Positions 1-7,163 of a DNA stretch of 7,309 bases are shown in pieces. The number at the start of each line of letters is the position of its first letter. The first letter of the stretch is position 1. The notes beneath the pieces are model-generated. The model worked only from the letters and a program-made list of their open reading frames with translations, made no database searches and was not told the origin of the DNA. Both the position numbers and the translations under genes were made by a program. The stretch is from Flavobacteriales bacterium UBA972. Lineage in GTDB: Bacteria > Bacteroidota > Bacteroidia > Flavobacteriales > Schleiferiaceae. The stretch lies in NCBI GenBank assembly GCA_002292855.1, contig DBBY01000052.1, forward strand, positions 37,611 through 44,919, given 5' to 3'.

Positions 1-1212
1 AAAAAGACCGAGGAGTGCCGCTACTTCTGGGACGACGGTACCCGCTTGATCGCGCACAGCGATCCCGCGGCCTTCGCCGAAGAAGCTCAGAGGGTCCTGG
101 GGGAGCCTGCGGCCAACATCATCGACCAGCTCGCCCTGGCCAAGCGCCAGTACGAGGCGACCAAGGGCCTCTTTTTAGAGCGTTCCCTGCACCAGGCTTC
201 GACCTATTTGCGGCTCGAGGCCCTGCCTGCCCTGGCGGCATTGCCCAGCCTTAAGCTGACCCAAACAATGCACGGGGTACACGCAAAACGGTTCCGCACG
301 CCCAAGGCCATTCAGATTTTTGATCGATTTGCTACCTACAACGGCTCGTCGCCCTACCAAGCGCCGGGCACCCTGAGCATGATTCCCCACCTGGAGTTCG
401 GCTTTGGCACCTTCGTTCCCTACGGCGGCATGGTGGCCATCACCAATTCGCTGCTGGCCCTCGCGCAGCGTCAGGGCGTGGTCTTTCACTACGGCAAGGG
501 CGTGGAACACATCAGGGTCGAGGGTCGGCGCGCCACCGGGCTGGTCGTTCAGGGTGCGGACGTTACGGCCGACGTGGTCATTAGCAATATGGACGTTACC
601 CCGACCTACCGCCGTCTTATGCCGGACCTGCCTGCGCCCGAAAAAACCCTAGCCCAGGAGCGATCGAGCTCTGCCTTCATTTTTTACTGGGGACTGCGTC
701 GGGAGTTTCCCGAACTCGACCTGCACAACATCCTCTTTGCCAACGACTACGAGGCGGAGTTTCGCGATTTGTTTGAGCGCAAGGTGCTGCACGACGACCC
801 GACCGTTTACCTGCACATTACCAGCAAAGACCTCGAGGGCGAAGCCCCGGCCGGAGGCGAGAACTGGTTTGTCATGATCAACGCCCCCGCGAACTACGGT
901 CAGGATTGGCTCGCCCTGCGCGCGCAAGCGAGGTCCGCCATACTGGCAAAAATTCAGCGGGCCCTGGGGGTAGACATTGAGCCCTTCATCGAGGTCGAGG
1001 ACCATCTCGACCCGCCCACCATTGAAGCCCGCACCGGCAGCGACCGCGGGGCCCTCTATGGCTCCTCGAGCAACAAGCCTATGGCGGCCTTTTTGCGCCA
1101 CCCAAACCGCCACCGTCGCATTGATAACCTCTATTTTGTGGGAGGAAGTGCCCACCCGGGCGGCGGTATTCCGCTTTGCCTGCTGTCGGCCAAGATTGCC
1201 GCGAACCTTTAG
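1..1212 (+). CDS. crtD: 1-hydroxycarotenoid 3,4-desaturase CrtD (5'-truncated by window edge)
   Basis: This is an FAD-dependent carotenoid desaturase of the CrtI/CrtD phytoene-desaturase family. In Bacteroidota CrtD introduces a 3,4 double bond into 1-hydroxylated acyclic or monocyclic carotenoids, in routes to myxol- or saproxanthin-type pigments, acting at the membrane. The frame is open from base 1, so the gene starts upstream. The visible 403 residues lack the N-terminal Rossmann GxGxxG motif; family length near 490 suggests about 85-90 residues are missing. Visible family blocks are CRYFWDDGT near the edge, FLERSLH, FDRFATYNGSSPY, VVISNMD, FIFYWGLRREFPELDLHNI, NWFVMINAP, AAFLRHPN and, at fragment residues 380-399, the C-terminal FAD-binding segment with GGSAHPGGGIPL. 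That last block, with CLLSAK following, favours CrtD over CrtI, whose equivalent usually reads more like STHPGTGVP. Substrate assignment rests on similarity only. A downstream methyltransferase gene follows after 105 bp. No strong terminator is visible after the TAG stop. Confidence 0.88.
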   Translation, partial: KKTEECRYFWDDGTRLIAHSDPAAFAEEAQRVLGEPAANIIDQLALAKRQYEATKGLFLERSLHQASTYLRLEALPALAALPSLKLTQTMHGVHAKRFRTPKAIQIFDRFATYNGSSPYQAPGTLSMIPHLEFGFGTFVPYGGMVAITNSLLALAQRQGVVFHYGKGVEHIRVEGRRATGLVVQGADVTADVVISNMDVTPTYRRLMPDLPAPEKTLAQERSSSAFIFYWGLRREFPELDLHNILFANDYEAEFRDLFERKVLHDDPTVYLHITSKDLEGEAPAGGENWFVMINAPANYGQDWLALRAQARSAILAKIQRALGVDIEPFIEVEDHLDPPTIEARTGSDRGALYGSSSNKPMAAFLRHPNRHRRIDNLYFVGGSAHPGGGIPLCLLSAKIAANL

Positions 1213-1246
1213 AGTGCGCACCGGCTAAGAGTCAGGTATTCGGCCG

Positions 1247-1278
1247 TTTGCCGCTACGGATTTTCACCCCTATCTTCC
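1247..1278 (+). promoter_or_regulatory. candidate Bacteroidota-type promoter for the methyltransferase gene
   Basis: TTTG at 1247-1250 is followed after 20 bases by TATCTTCC at 1271-1278. This partly matches the Bacteroidota sigma-ABfr consensus (TTTG, about 19-21 bases, TAnnTTTG): the upstream box fits, while the downstream box fits TAnnTT but not the final TG. Transcription would begin near 1285 and leave a leader of roughly 30 bases before the ATG at 1318. The match is weak and could be chance in a 105-bp gap. Confidence 0.3.
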
Positions 1279-1279
1279 C

Positions 1280-1297
1280 TCGGGAATTTTTGCCCGA
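1280..1297. repeat. short inverted repeat in the crtD-methyltransferase gap
   Basis: TCGGG at 1280-1284 pairs with CCCGA at 1293-1297 around an 8-base T-rich loop. The stem is only 5 bp and the T-run sits in the loop, not after the stem, so it does not look like a classical intrinsic terminator. It lies just after the candidate -7 box, where an operator or leader hairpin could act. The regulatory role is speculative. Confidence 0.25.
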
Positions 1298-1317
1298 ACC
1301 CCCTTAACCATAGCGCA

Positions 1318-2133
1318 ATGGCCCTTGGATCCCTACTCTTTCGCATTGTGCGCATTCCCAAACTTCGCGTGCGCTTGTGGAAGCTTGCCTACGAGCTCTT
1401 CCCCAAGCTCTTGCCCGACGCGAATTGGTGGTTCATGAACTACGGCTACGAGCCCAGTGACGCCGAACGCAAAGAGTTCGGAACCCTCGACGAGTCGCAG
1501 TTTCAGTGGAGGTCCAGGGCAATGTACCACTACCTGGCGGCACGCTCCAATCCGGCCGGAAAGGACCTGATCGAGGTCGGATCCGGGCGCGGCGGCGGCC
1601 TGCGGCATGTGGCCACCACCATGGCCCCAAAATCGGCCACGGGACTGGACTTTGCCCGGTCGGCCATCGATTTTAGCCACCGAAACCATCAGGGAATTCC
1701 GGTAACCTACCTCGAGGGCGACAGCATGAACATGCCCTTTGAAGACCTCAGTTTTGACCTGGTCTTGAATGTGGAATCATGCCATGCCTACCTGGACCAG
1801 GCCAAGTTTATTGCCGAAGTTCGACGCGTTTTGCGACCCGGCGGCCGGCTCTACCTGGTGGACGTGCGATCCCTCGAAAACTGGGTCCTGCTGCGGCAGT
1901 GGATCCTCGACGAGGGATTTACCATCGAAGAAGACGCAGACGTCACCGCCAACGTCATTGCGGCTCTGGAGCTCGACGAGCCCGAGAAGCGCGAGATTAT
2001 CAAAAAAAGAGTTCCGTTTTGGCTGCGTGCCGTCTTCATGGAGTTTGCTGGGAACGTGGGTTCGCAGCTCCACGAGCGCCTTAAGAATGGTGAAATTCAG
2101 TACCGCCGGGTGGTAGCGGCAAAGGCCGCCTAG
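1318..2133 (+). CDS. class I SAM-dependent methyltransferase, phthiotriol/phenolphthiotriol-methyltransferase-like
   Basis: A complete 271-residue protein with a Methyltransf_11-type fold that transfers a methyl group from S-adenosylmethionine. Motif I is LIEVGSGRGGG (residues 84-94), followed by GLD with the ribose-binding aspartate (109-111), GDSMNMPF (134-141), the post-III segment FDLVLNVESCHAY (146-158) and RRVLRPGGRLYLVDVR (169-184). The N-terminal stretch ends in WWFMNYGYEP, and together with the ES(S/C)HxY-like motif it resembles Mycobacterium Rv2952, which O-methylates phthiotriol and phenolphthiotriol lipids. An oily helix rich in Arg/Lys at residues 1-30 may contact membranes or a lipid substrate; there is no signal peptide. 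The ATG at 1318 has no Shine-Dalgarno sequence, as is usual in this phylum. It lies 105 bp after crtD on the same strand, so carotenoid or other lipid tailoring is possible, but the substrate cannot be read from sequence. Its TAG stop interlocks with the stop of murI. Confidence 0.85.
   Translation: MALGSLLFRIVRIPKLRVRLWKLAYELFPKLLPDANWWFMNYGYEPSDAERKEFGTLDESQFQWRSRAMYHYLAARSNPAGKDLIEVGSGRGGGLRHVATTMAPKSATGLDFARSAIDFSHRNHQGIPVTYLEGDSMNMPFEDLSFDLVLNVESCHAYLDQAKFIAEVRRVLRPGGRLYLVDVRSLENWVLLRQWILDEGFTIEEDADVTANVIAALELDEPEKREIIKKRVPFWLRAVFMEFAGNVGSQLHERLKNGEIQYRRVVAAKAA
2130..2133. other. interlocked convergent stop codons (CTAG)
   Basis: The palindrome CTAG holds both stops: TAG at 2131-2133 ends the methyltransferase on the plus strand, and TAG read from 2132 to 2130 on the minus strand ends murI. 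The two coding regions overlap by 4 bp, and no hairpin plus T-run can fit between them, so any terminator must lie inside the opposing gene. Confidence 0.95.
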
Positions 2134-2939
2134 GCCCAGAGGTGGTCTTCGCGCAGCTCGATGACCGCTCCAAAAAACTGCTGTGCAATGGCTTGAAATG
2201 CCGGAGTGAAGTCACTCACTACAAACTGGTGGGCGGCCCGCTGGGCTGAATCCGCCTGGAGTAGGCCATGCTTGGCAAGTTCTTGGGCCACGTGCTCTGC
2301 CACAATCTGCGGCGTAGAAAGCAGGGCGACGTGCTTGCCCATTCGTTGACCAATCTGTTTGGCTACAATGGGATAGTGCGTGCAAGCCAGCAAAAGGGCA
2401 TCTACGTTTTCTGCCTCGGTGGGCAGGGCGTATCCGTCGATGACGGCGTCAAGAATGGGTCCGCTCAAGATGTTTTCTTCGATAACGGGCACCAAGAGGG
2501 GAGTGGCCCAGGCCGAAACATGAATGTTGGCATTGGCCTTCGCTAGCTTGCTCGGGAATACGCCTGACTTGACGGTAGCCTTGGTCCCCCAAATTCCGAC
2601 CCGTTCCAGGCCGAGGCGCGCCACTTCGTCCACCACGGGGTCAATGACGTTAAAAACAGGAACGTCCAAGGCCTCGACCAAGGCCTCGTAGGCAACCGAA
2701 GACGCGGAATTGCAGGCCACCACTACGGCCTTTGCCCCAAGCGATACCAGATGGTGGGCGATGGCAAGGCTGTAGCCCCGAATCGCCTCGGGCGACTTGT
2801 CTCCGTAGGGCAGGTGGGCGGTGTCTCCAAAATAAAGAAGCTGCTCGCCGGGCAGGCGGTCGGCTATCGCTCGTGCGACCGTCAGGCCGCCGACCCCAGA
2901 GTCAAAGAGCCCAATCGGCCCGTCAACAGGGGCAGGCAT
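2130..2939 (-). CDS. murI: glutamate racemase
   Basis: MurI interconverts L- and D-glutamate in the cytoplasm without a cofactor and supplies D-glutamate for the peptidoglycan stem peptide. The 269-residue length is normal. Expected active-site blocks are present: DSGVGG at residues 13-18 (Asp13 and Ser14), PYG at 44-46, the first catalytic cysteine in CNSAS (Cys76), and the second in ACTHYP (Cys186 with His188). There is no N-terminal extension of the kind seen in the UDP-MurNAc-Ala-activated enterobacterial enzyme. It is the last gene of the envelope operon: its ATG overlaps the TAA of the upstream skp gene by one base (TAATG), implying translational coupling. The C-terminus ends at the CTAG shared with the convergent methyltransferase gene. 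The start fits because the conserved IGLFDSGVGG block begins only nine residues in. Confidence 0.96.
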   Translation of the reverse strand: MPAPVDGPIGLFDSGVGGLTVARAIADRLPGEQLLYFGDTAHLPYGDKSPEAIRGYSLAIAHHLVSLGAKAVVVACNSASSVAYEALVEALDVPVFNVIDPVVDEVARLGLERVGIWGTKATVKSGVFPSKLAKANANIHVSAWATPLLVPVIEENILSGPILDAVIDGYALPTEAENVDALLLACTHYPIVAKQIGQRMGKHVALLSTPQIVAEHVAQELAKHGLLQADSAQRAAHQFVVSDFTPAFQAIAQQFFGAVIELREDHLWA

Positions 2940-3439
2940 TACTTGGCCAGGTAGGCGCGGACGTCTGCTCCAATATTGATTCCGCCTTTGGCATAGACCA
3001 CTTGGCCCTTGCTCTGCGACGCATCGAGCACATAAGAAAACTTCTTAGTCTCAGCTACTGCGTTGATGGCCGCCTGAAGCTTCTCCAGCACGGGAGTAAT
3101 GAGTTCTACCTCCTTTTGCTGAAGCTGGCCCTGGGCCTGCTGCATGTATTCCTGAATGTTGTTGTACATCTCCTGAAGGCGGGTTTGCTCTTGGCGCTGG
3201 CGAAGCTCGGTCCAAGTAGCGGCATTGGCCTGGAGGGCCTGCGCGCCCTTCTCGAGCTCAGTGTTCATTTCTTTGGCCTCGGACTCAAATTTGACCTGCT
3301 CTGCCTGAAGGGCTTCTTGGGCCAGCTTGTACTCGGGCATTTGCACCAAAAGGCTGTCGACATTGACGTGGGCGACGATGGACTGGGCGCTTGATGCGCT
3401 GGCAACCAAAAGGGCTGCGATGAGGGCGTACTTTTTCAT
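2939..3439 (-). CDS. OmpH/Skp family periplasmic chaperone, second copy
   Basis: A 166-residue secreted protein of the OmpH/Skp family, which holds unfolded outer-membrane proteins in the periplasm on the way to the BAM complex. Residues 1-18 form a signal peptide (KK, a hydrophobic core, then SSA before Gln19). The mature start carries the short beta strand typical of the family (IVAHVNVDSLL), followed by a Gln/Glu-rich helical region at about residues 35-115 with coiled-coil-like heptads (the tentacle arms), and closing strands (FSYVLDAS, VVYAKGG) that complete the trimerisation body. It lies 18 bp downstream of a paralogous skp gene and is joined to murI by TAATG. The two paralogs share layout but are clearly diverged, so they may have different clients or form mixed trimers. 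It is not a pseudogene: all elements are intact. Confidence 0.92.
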   Translation of the reverse strand: MKKYALIAALLVASASSAQSIVAHVNVDSLLVQMPEYKLAQEALQAEQVKFESEAKEMNTELEKGAQALQANAATWTELRQRQEQTRLQEMYNNIQEYMQQAQGQLQQKEVELITPVLEKLQAAINAVAETKKFSYVLDASQSKGQVVYAKGGINIGADVRAYLAK

Positions 3440-3457
3440 GGGTGTAAAGGTATGAAG

Positions 3458-3961
3458 TTAGAAGCCAAGCTGCTGCAGGACTTCATTGGTAATATCAAGG
3501 GATTCATTGGCATAAACAACCGCGAGGTTGCTGCCTTTATCAAAGACGACATCGAGCTTTTTGCGGCGGGCCACCTCCCTAATGGCTGCCGCAACCTGGG
3601 CCTGAATGGGGGCAATGAGTTCTTCGCGTTTGGCAAAAAGCTGACCGTCAGGAGCAAAATACCTCATCTGTCGGGTCTTGGCGCTGTCGAGGGCAGAACC
3701 GATGGACTTCTCTCGTTCTGCAATCATTCCGGTGGTGAGCAGCACCCGTTCTGCCTCGAGCTGGCCGCGCATCGCCTCGGAATCGTCAAAAAGGGACTGC
3801 ACCTCGCCCATCCACTGACTGTTCAGGCGCTCTACCTCTGCTTGGGCCTGAACATACATGGGGTGCTTCTTGAGCAGGGCTTGGGTATCGACGTATCCTA
3901 TGCGCTGCCCTGCGGCGCTGAGAACCGCAAGCATAAAAGCAAAGAGAAGAGTCTGGCGCAT
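3458..3961 (-). CDS. OmpH/Skp family periplasmic chaperone, first copy
   Basis: A 167-residue secreted Skp/OmpH family protein. Residues 1-18 are a signal peptide ending AAG before Gln19. The mature protein begins with RIGYVDTQALLKKHPMY, the classic family opening, in which the tyrosine and aspartate of the first strand precede a helix. A long charged helical arm runs over about residues 35-115, and the C-terminal strands LDVVFDKGSN and LAVVYANES complete the body. It probably trimerises and shields nascent outer-membrane proteins before BamA takes them over. The gene starts 2 bp after the bamA stop (TAA, GC, ATG), so the ribosomes of bamA probably feed it. It resembles the canonical family more closely than the following copy does. 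Confidence 0.93.
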   Translation of the reverse strand: MRQTLLFAFMLAVLSAAGQRIGYVDTQALLKKHPMYVQAQAEVERLNSQWMGEVQSLFDDSEAMRGQLEAERVLLTTGMIAEREKSIGSALDSAKTRQMRYFAPDGQLFAKREELIAPIQAQVAAAIREVARRKKLDVVFDKGSNLAVVYANESLDITNEVLQQLGF

Positions 3962-3963
3962 GC

Positions 3964-6444
3964 TTAAAACTGTTGGCCCAGCACAAAGTGAGTCTGCCAG
4001 CCCGAGGGCACAATCTTGCCGGGCATGGGGTCAAATCCGTAGCCCAGGTCAACGCCCAGCAAACCAAACATTGGCATGAAGATGCGAAGGCCAACCCCCG
4101 CGGAGCGCTTGAGCTCAAAGGGACGGTAGTCGGCAAAAGAACTAAAGTTGTTGCCCGCCTCCACAAAGGCCAAGGCAAAAATTTGAGCCGTCGGGCTGGG
4201 CGAAATCAGGTAGCGCATCTCCGAGGTAAACTTGTTGTACAGGGCTCCTCCTCCGGTTGGGGTGAGGCTAAAGTTGGTGTAGCCCCTAAGGCCGACAATT
4301 TCGCGGCCGTCCAAAACGAAGTTCTGAAGTCCGTCTCCGCCCAAATAAAAGCGTTCAAACGGAGGCAGGCCGTAGTCCTTGTTGTAGGATCCCAGAAAGC
4401 CAAATTCGCCGTAGGACCGCATCACCAGGTTCTTGGCCAGCTGCATGTAGAAGTCCCCAGAGAACTTGAACTTGTGGTACTCGATAAACCGGTACTTCTC
4501 GTTGGTGGTCAGTTTGCTGTAGTCGCGTCCGTCGAGCAAAGAGACAGGCGGCGTGGCCTCCATGTTGAACGACAGGCTTGACCCGCGCGTCGGGAAAATG
4601 GGAAGGTCGCGGTTGTCGCGACGCAGCGTGAAGTTGTAGGCCACCGAGTTGGCAATACCGGTTTTGAACATGTCAGAACCAAAGGGGTAGTTGTTGATGT
4701 CAAAGCGACGGTACTCAATGGCGTGGTAGAGCGTGAAGTAGTCGTCGGGCCATTTTAGGCGTAGCCCTTGGCCCAGCGTAACCCCCGTGATGCTGATTTT
4801 CTGGGCCGTACTGTCGGTTCGCCCCGAGGCATTCATAATGTTGTGGTAGGCCGTGAACGTAATCGAATTCGGCTTTTTGCCTCCCAACCAGGGCTCGGTA
4901 AAACTGAAGTTGTAGGACGAGAAGAAGGTTCCGTTGCTCTGAGCCCGCACGTTAATCGTTTGGCCGTCGCCCGAGGGAAGGGGGCGCCAGGCCTTCTTGT
5001 TAAAGATGTTTTTCGCGCTGAAGTTGTTGAAATTCAGGCCGGCAGTACCGATAACCATGTTTGCTCCCCAGCCGCCCTGCAGCTCGAGCTGGCTGGTGGA
5101 TTGCTCGGTTACGGAATACTCCAGGTCAACCGACCCCGTCATCGGGTCGGGGTTGGGCACAATGTTAATGGATCTCGGGTCGAAGTAGCCCAGCTGCCCC
5201 AGTTCTCGAATGGTTCGCTGAATGTCTGCCTTAGAGAACAAGTCTCCGGGCCGGGTGCGGATCTCGCGGTAGACTACGTGGTCGTTGGTGCGGTCGTTGC
5301 CCACCACCTTGACCTTGCGCACCGTGGCCGGACGCCCTTCGCGAATTCGAATTTCTAGGTCAATGGAGTCGTTGGCAACCCTCGCCTCGACCGGAATCAC
5401 GTTGCTAAAGAGGTAGCCGGTGTTGAGGTAGAGTGAAGAAATATCGTTCCCGTTGGGGTCGCCATTCACCCGAGTTGCGAGCAACTTCGAGTCGTAGCGG
5501 TCGCCCGCATCAATTCTCAAAATACCCTGTAGGGTCGCGTTGTCGTACTTGGAATTGCCCAAAAAGCGCACGCTGCGGTAGTAGTAGGGTCGGCCTTCTT
5601 CGACCGTAAACACCAGTCGCACACGGGCCTTGTCTTTAATCATTAGCCGGTAGGTGCTGTCGCGCACAATGCGGGCATCGCGGTACCCGGCGTGGTTGTA
5701 GGCCTCGACGATGAGGGCGCGCTCGCCATCAAGCTTGTCATCGAGGTACTTCGCAGACTGAAAAATATTCCACCAACGCAGGCGATGCAGCTCGTCCATG
5801 GCGCGTCGAAGCTTACCCCCGCTAAGGGCTGAATTCCCTTCAAAAATAATATCGTCAATTCTCAGGCGCGGACCCTCCTCGACGTCAATGCGCAGTACCT
5901 GAGCCTGGGCAAAGGAAGTGTCGGCTTCGGCCGTGATTTTTGCGGTGGCATCCGGGAAGCCCTTCTCGATTAAATGCTTGCGAATGATGGACTCGGAATT
6001 GCGGAGCAGGTTTTGCGAAACGATGGTTCCGCGGCTCAAACCCAGCTTCTCCCGCAAAGCGTCCTGGCGGGCCTTGCTCAGGCCTACGAAGTAGTACTTG
6101 CTGAGCTTGGGAAGCGTTTTAAGGCGAAACTCGAGGTAGACGACCCCGCCGTTGCGTGCGGTGATGAAGAGCTGAACGTCTTCAAATAATTCTTGCTTCC
6201 AGAGGTTTCGCACGGCGTCCGCAATTTTTTCAGACGGAAACTGCACCATGTCGCCAACCCTTAGGCTGCTGAGCAGGGTCACCATCGAGGGGTCGAGTTC
6301 CTCGGCTCCCGTGACCAGTATTCCCCCGATTTCGTAGTCGATTCCCGCGGTGACTTCTACGCTCGATCCGGCGGGCATTTGGCCCAAGACGGAACCTGTG
6401 ACCAGCAGCAGAATTGCTAGGGTGATGGTGCGGAGGCGGTTCAT
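3964..6444 (-). CDS. bamA: outer membrane protein assembly factor BamA (Omp85 family)
   Basis: BamA is the essential core of the beta-barrel assembly machine and folds proteins into the outer membrane. The 826 residues begin with a signal peptide (1-21, cut before Gln22). Five POTRA domains follow, roughly at 37-110, 112-191, 192-286, 287-368 and 372-446. Then comes a 16-strand barrel from about 452 to the end. Visible landmarks are GNDRTNDHVVYREIRT in POTRA5 (382-397), the FNNFSAKNIFNKKAWRPLP block (472-490) and SFTEPWLGGKKPNS (514-527) characteristic of Bacteroidota BamA, the loop-6 GLRGY motif (718-722), and a C-terminal phenylalanine as the beta-signal. The ATG overlaps the uppS TGA (ATGA), and the skp gene follows after 2 bp. 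Length and all domains look intact, and the placement beside skp genes supports BamA over TamA or two-partner secretion relatives. Confidence 0.97.
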   Translation of the reverse strand: MNRLRTITLAILLLVTGSVLGQMPAGSSVEVTAGIDYEIGGILVTGAEELDPSMVTLLSSLRVGDMVQFPSEKIADAVRNLWKQELFEDVQLFITARNGGVVYLEFRLKTLPKLSKYYFVGLSKARQDALREKLGLSRGTIVSQNLLRNSESIIRKHLIEKGFPDATAKITAEADTSFAQAQVLRIDVEEGPRLRIDDIIFEGNSALSGGKLRRAMDELHRLRWWNIFQSAKYLDDKLDGERALIVEAYNHAGYRDARIVRDSTYRLMIKDKARVRLVFTVEEGRPYYYRSVRFLGNSKYDNATLQGILRIDAGDRYDSKLLATRVNGDPNGNDISSLYLNTGYLFSNVIPVEARVANDSIDLEIRIREGRPATVRKVKVVGNDRTNDHVVYREIRTRPGDLFSKADIQRTIRELGQLGYFDPRSINIVPNPDPMTGSVDLEYSVTEQSTSQLELQGGWGANMVIGTAGLNFNNFSAKNIFNKKAWRPLPSGDGQTINVRAQSNGTFFSSYNFSFTEPWLGGKKPNSITFTAYHNIMNASGRTDSTAQKISITGVTLGQGLRLKWPDDYFTLYHAIEYRRFDINNYPFGSDMFKTGIANSVAYNFTLRRDNRDLPIFPTRGSSLSFNMEATPPVSLLDGRDYSKLTTNEKYRFIEYHKFKFSGDFYMQLAKNLVMRSYGEFGFLGSYNKDYGLPPFERFYLGGDGLQNFVLDGREIVGLRGYTNFSLTPTGGGALYNKFTSEMRYLISPSPTAQIFALAFVEAGNNFSSFADYRPFELKRSAGVGLRIFMPMFGLLGVDLGYGFDPMPGKIVPSGWQTHFVLGQQF

Positions 6445-7163
6445 TGCTTGAGTTGTTCGCTTGTTTTGCCGATTCGGCGTTCTCGTTGGGCGTATTCTTC
6501 TAGTGCTTCGACGAGGTCCTTCTTCGAAAAATCAGGCCAAAGTACGGGCAAGAAGATTAATTCTGCGTACGAAATTTGCCAGAGCATGAAGTTTGAAATG
6601 CGCTGCTCCCCGCTGGTGCGTATCAGCAAATCGGGGTCGGGCATCGCGCTGGTCCAAAGGGCTTTGGCAATGTGTTCTTCGCTTATGCTTTGAGGGTCAA
6701 TTTGGCCCGAAGCGGCCTGCGTGGCAATGGTGCGCACGGCATCCAGGAGTTCTTGCCGCCCGCCGTAGCTCAGGGCCAGGGTCAGTACCATGCGCTGGTT
6801 GCCCTTGGTCGCTTCCATTGTTTCGTCGAGCTGGCGGCGAGCCCGTGAGGGCAGTGCGGCGAGGTTGCCAATGGCGTTGAGGCGGATTCCGTTTTCTTGC
6901 AAAACGCCCAACTCTTTGCGCAGGCTGGTCATGAGGATGGTCATGAGGGCATCGACCTCGGCCTTGGGGCGCTGCCAGTTCTCTTCAGAGAAGGCATAAA
7001 CCGTCAAAAATTGAATCCCCAGTTCGGCCGCTCCGGTGGCAGCGCGGCGCAGCGCTTCTACCCCGATTTCATGGCCTCGGATGCGGGTTGCAAAACCCTG
7101 CTTCTTTGCCCAGCGGCCGTTGCCGTCCATGATAATCGCTACGTGCTGCGGAATGGTGTTCAT
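6441..7163 (-). CDS. uppS: isoprenyl transferase (undecaprenyl diphosphate synthase)
   Basis: UppS adds cis isoprene units from isopentenyl diphosphate to farnesyl diphosphate, giving the C55 carrier lipid precursor used for peptidoglycan and surface glycans. It is soluble or peripheral at the inner membrane. The 240-residue protein has all cis-prenyltransferase blocks: HVAIIMDGNGRWA with catalytic Asp13, RGH (29-31), YAFSEENWQRP (56-66), SYGGRQEL (132-139), and DLLIRTSGEQRISNF (178-192) with Arg182 and Arg188 for diphosphate binding, followed by YAEL with the Mg-linked Glu201 and WPDF. The start fits, as His7 and the catalytic block sit right after it. Its ATG overlaps the TAA of the upstream gene (TAATG), and its TGA overlaps the bamA ATG. 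Chain length (C55 or other) is inferred from the family. Confidence 0.97.
   Translation of the reverse strand: MNTIPQHVAIIMDGNGRWAKKQGFATRIRGHEIGVEALRRAATGAAELGIQFLTVYAFSEENWQRPKAEVDALMTILMTSLRKELGVLQENGIRLNAIGNLAALPSRARRQLDETMEATKGNQRMVLTLALSYGGRQELLDAVRTIATQAASGQIDPQSISEEHIAKALWTSAMPDPDLLIRTSGEQRISNFMLWQISYAELIFLPVLWPDFSKKDLVEALEEYAQRERRIGKTSEQLKQ

Noticed and set aside
327..1212. Assigning the desaturase as CrtI (phytoene desaturase)
   Set aside because: The C-terminal GGSAHPGGGIPL segment and internal blocks such as FATYNGSSPY and ELDLHNI fit the flavobacterial CrtD group better; CrtI remains a less likely alternative since the N-terminus is absent.
649..1221. Minus-strand open frame of 190 codons opposite crtD
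   Set aside because: The crtD frame is supported by conserved blocks throughout this region; the antisense product has no recognisable domain.
1222..1245. CGGC...GCCG pairing just after the crtD stop as a terminator
   Set aside because: The stem is only 4 bp with a loop of about 17 bases and no following T-run, so it is not a credible intrinsic terminator.
2732..3394. Long open frame on the plus strand, opposite murI and skp (220 codons)
   Set aside because: It lies antisense to two well-supported genes with catalytic and family motifs. Its translation is Leu/Gly/Arg-rich without recognisable domains, as expected for a shadow of GC-biased codons.
3973..5358. Plus-strand open frames of about 200 codons at 3973-4581 and 4768-5358, opposite bamA
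   Set aside because: Both are inside the intact bamA gene on the other strand and show no motifs or start context of their own; they are antisense artefacts of codon bias.
5434..5487. Asn/Gly/Asp-rich stretch in BamA POTRA4 (residues about 320-337) as a possible insertion
   Set aside because: Bacteroidota BamA proteins commonly have a similar loop at this site before the DISSLY(L) segment, so it is ordinary for the group.
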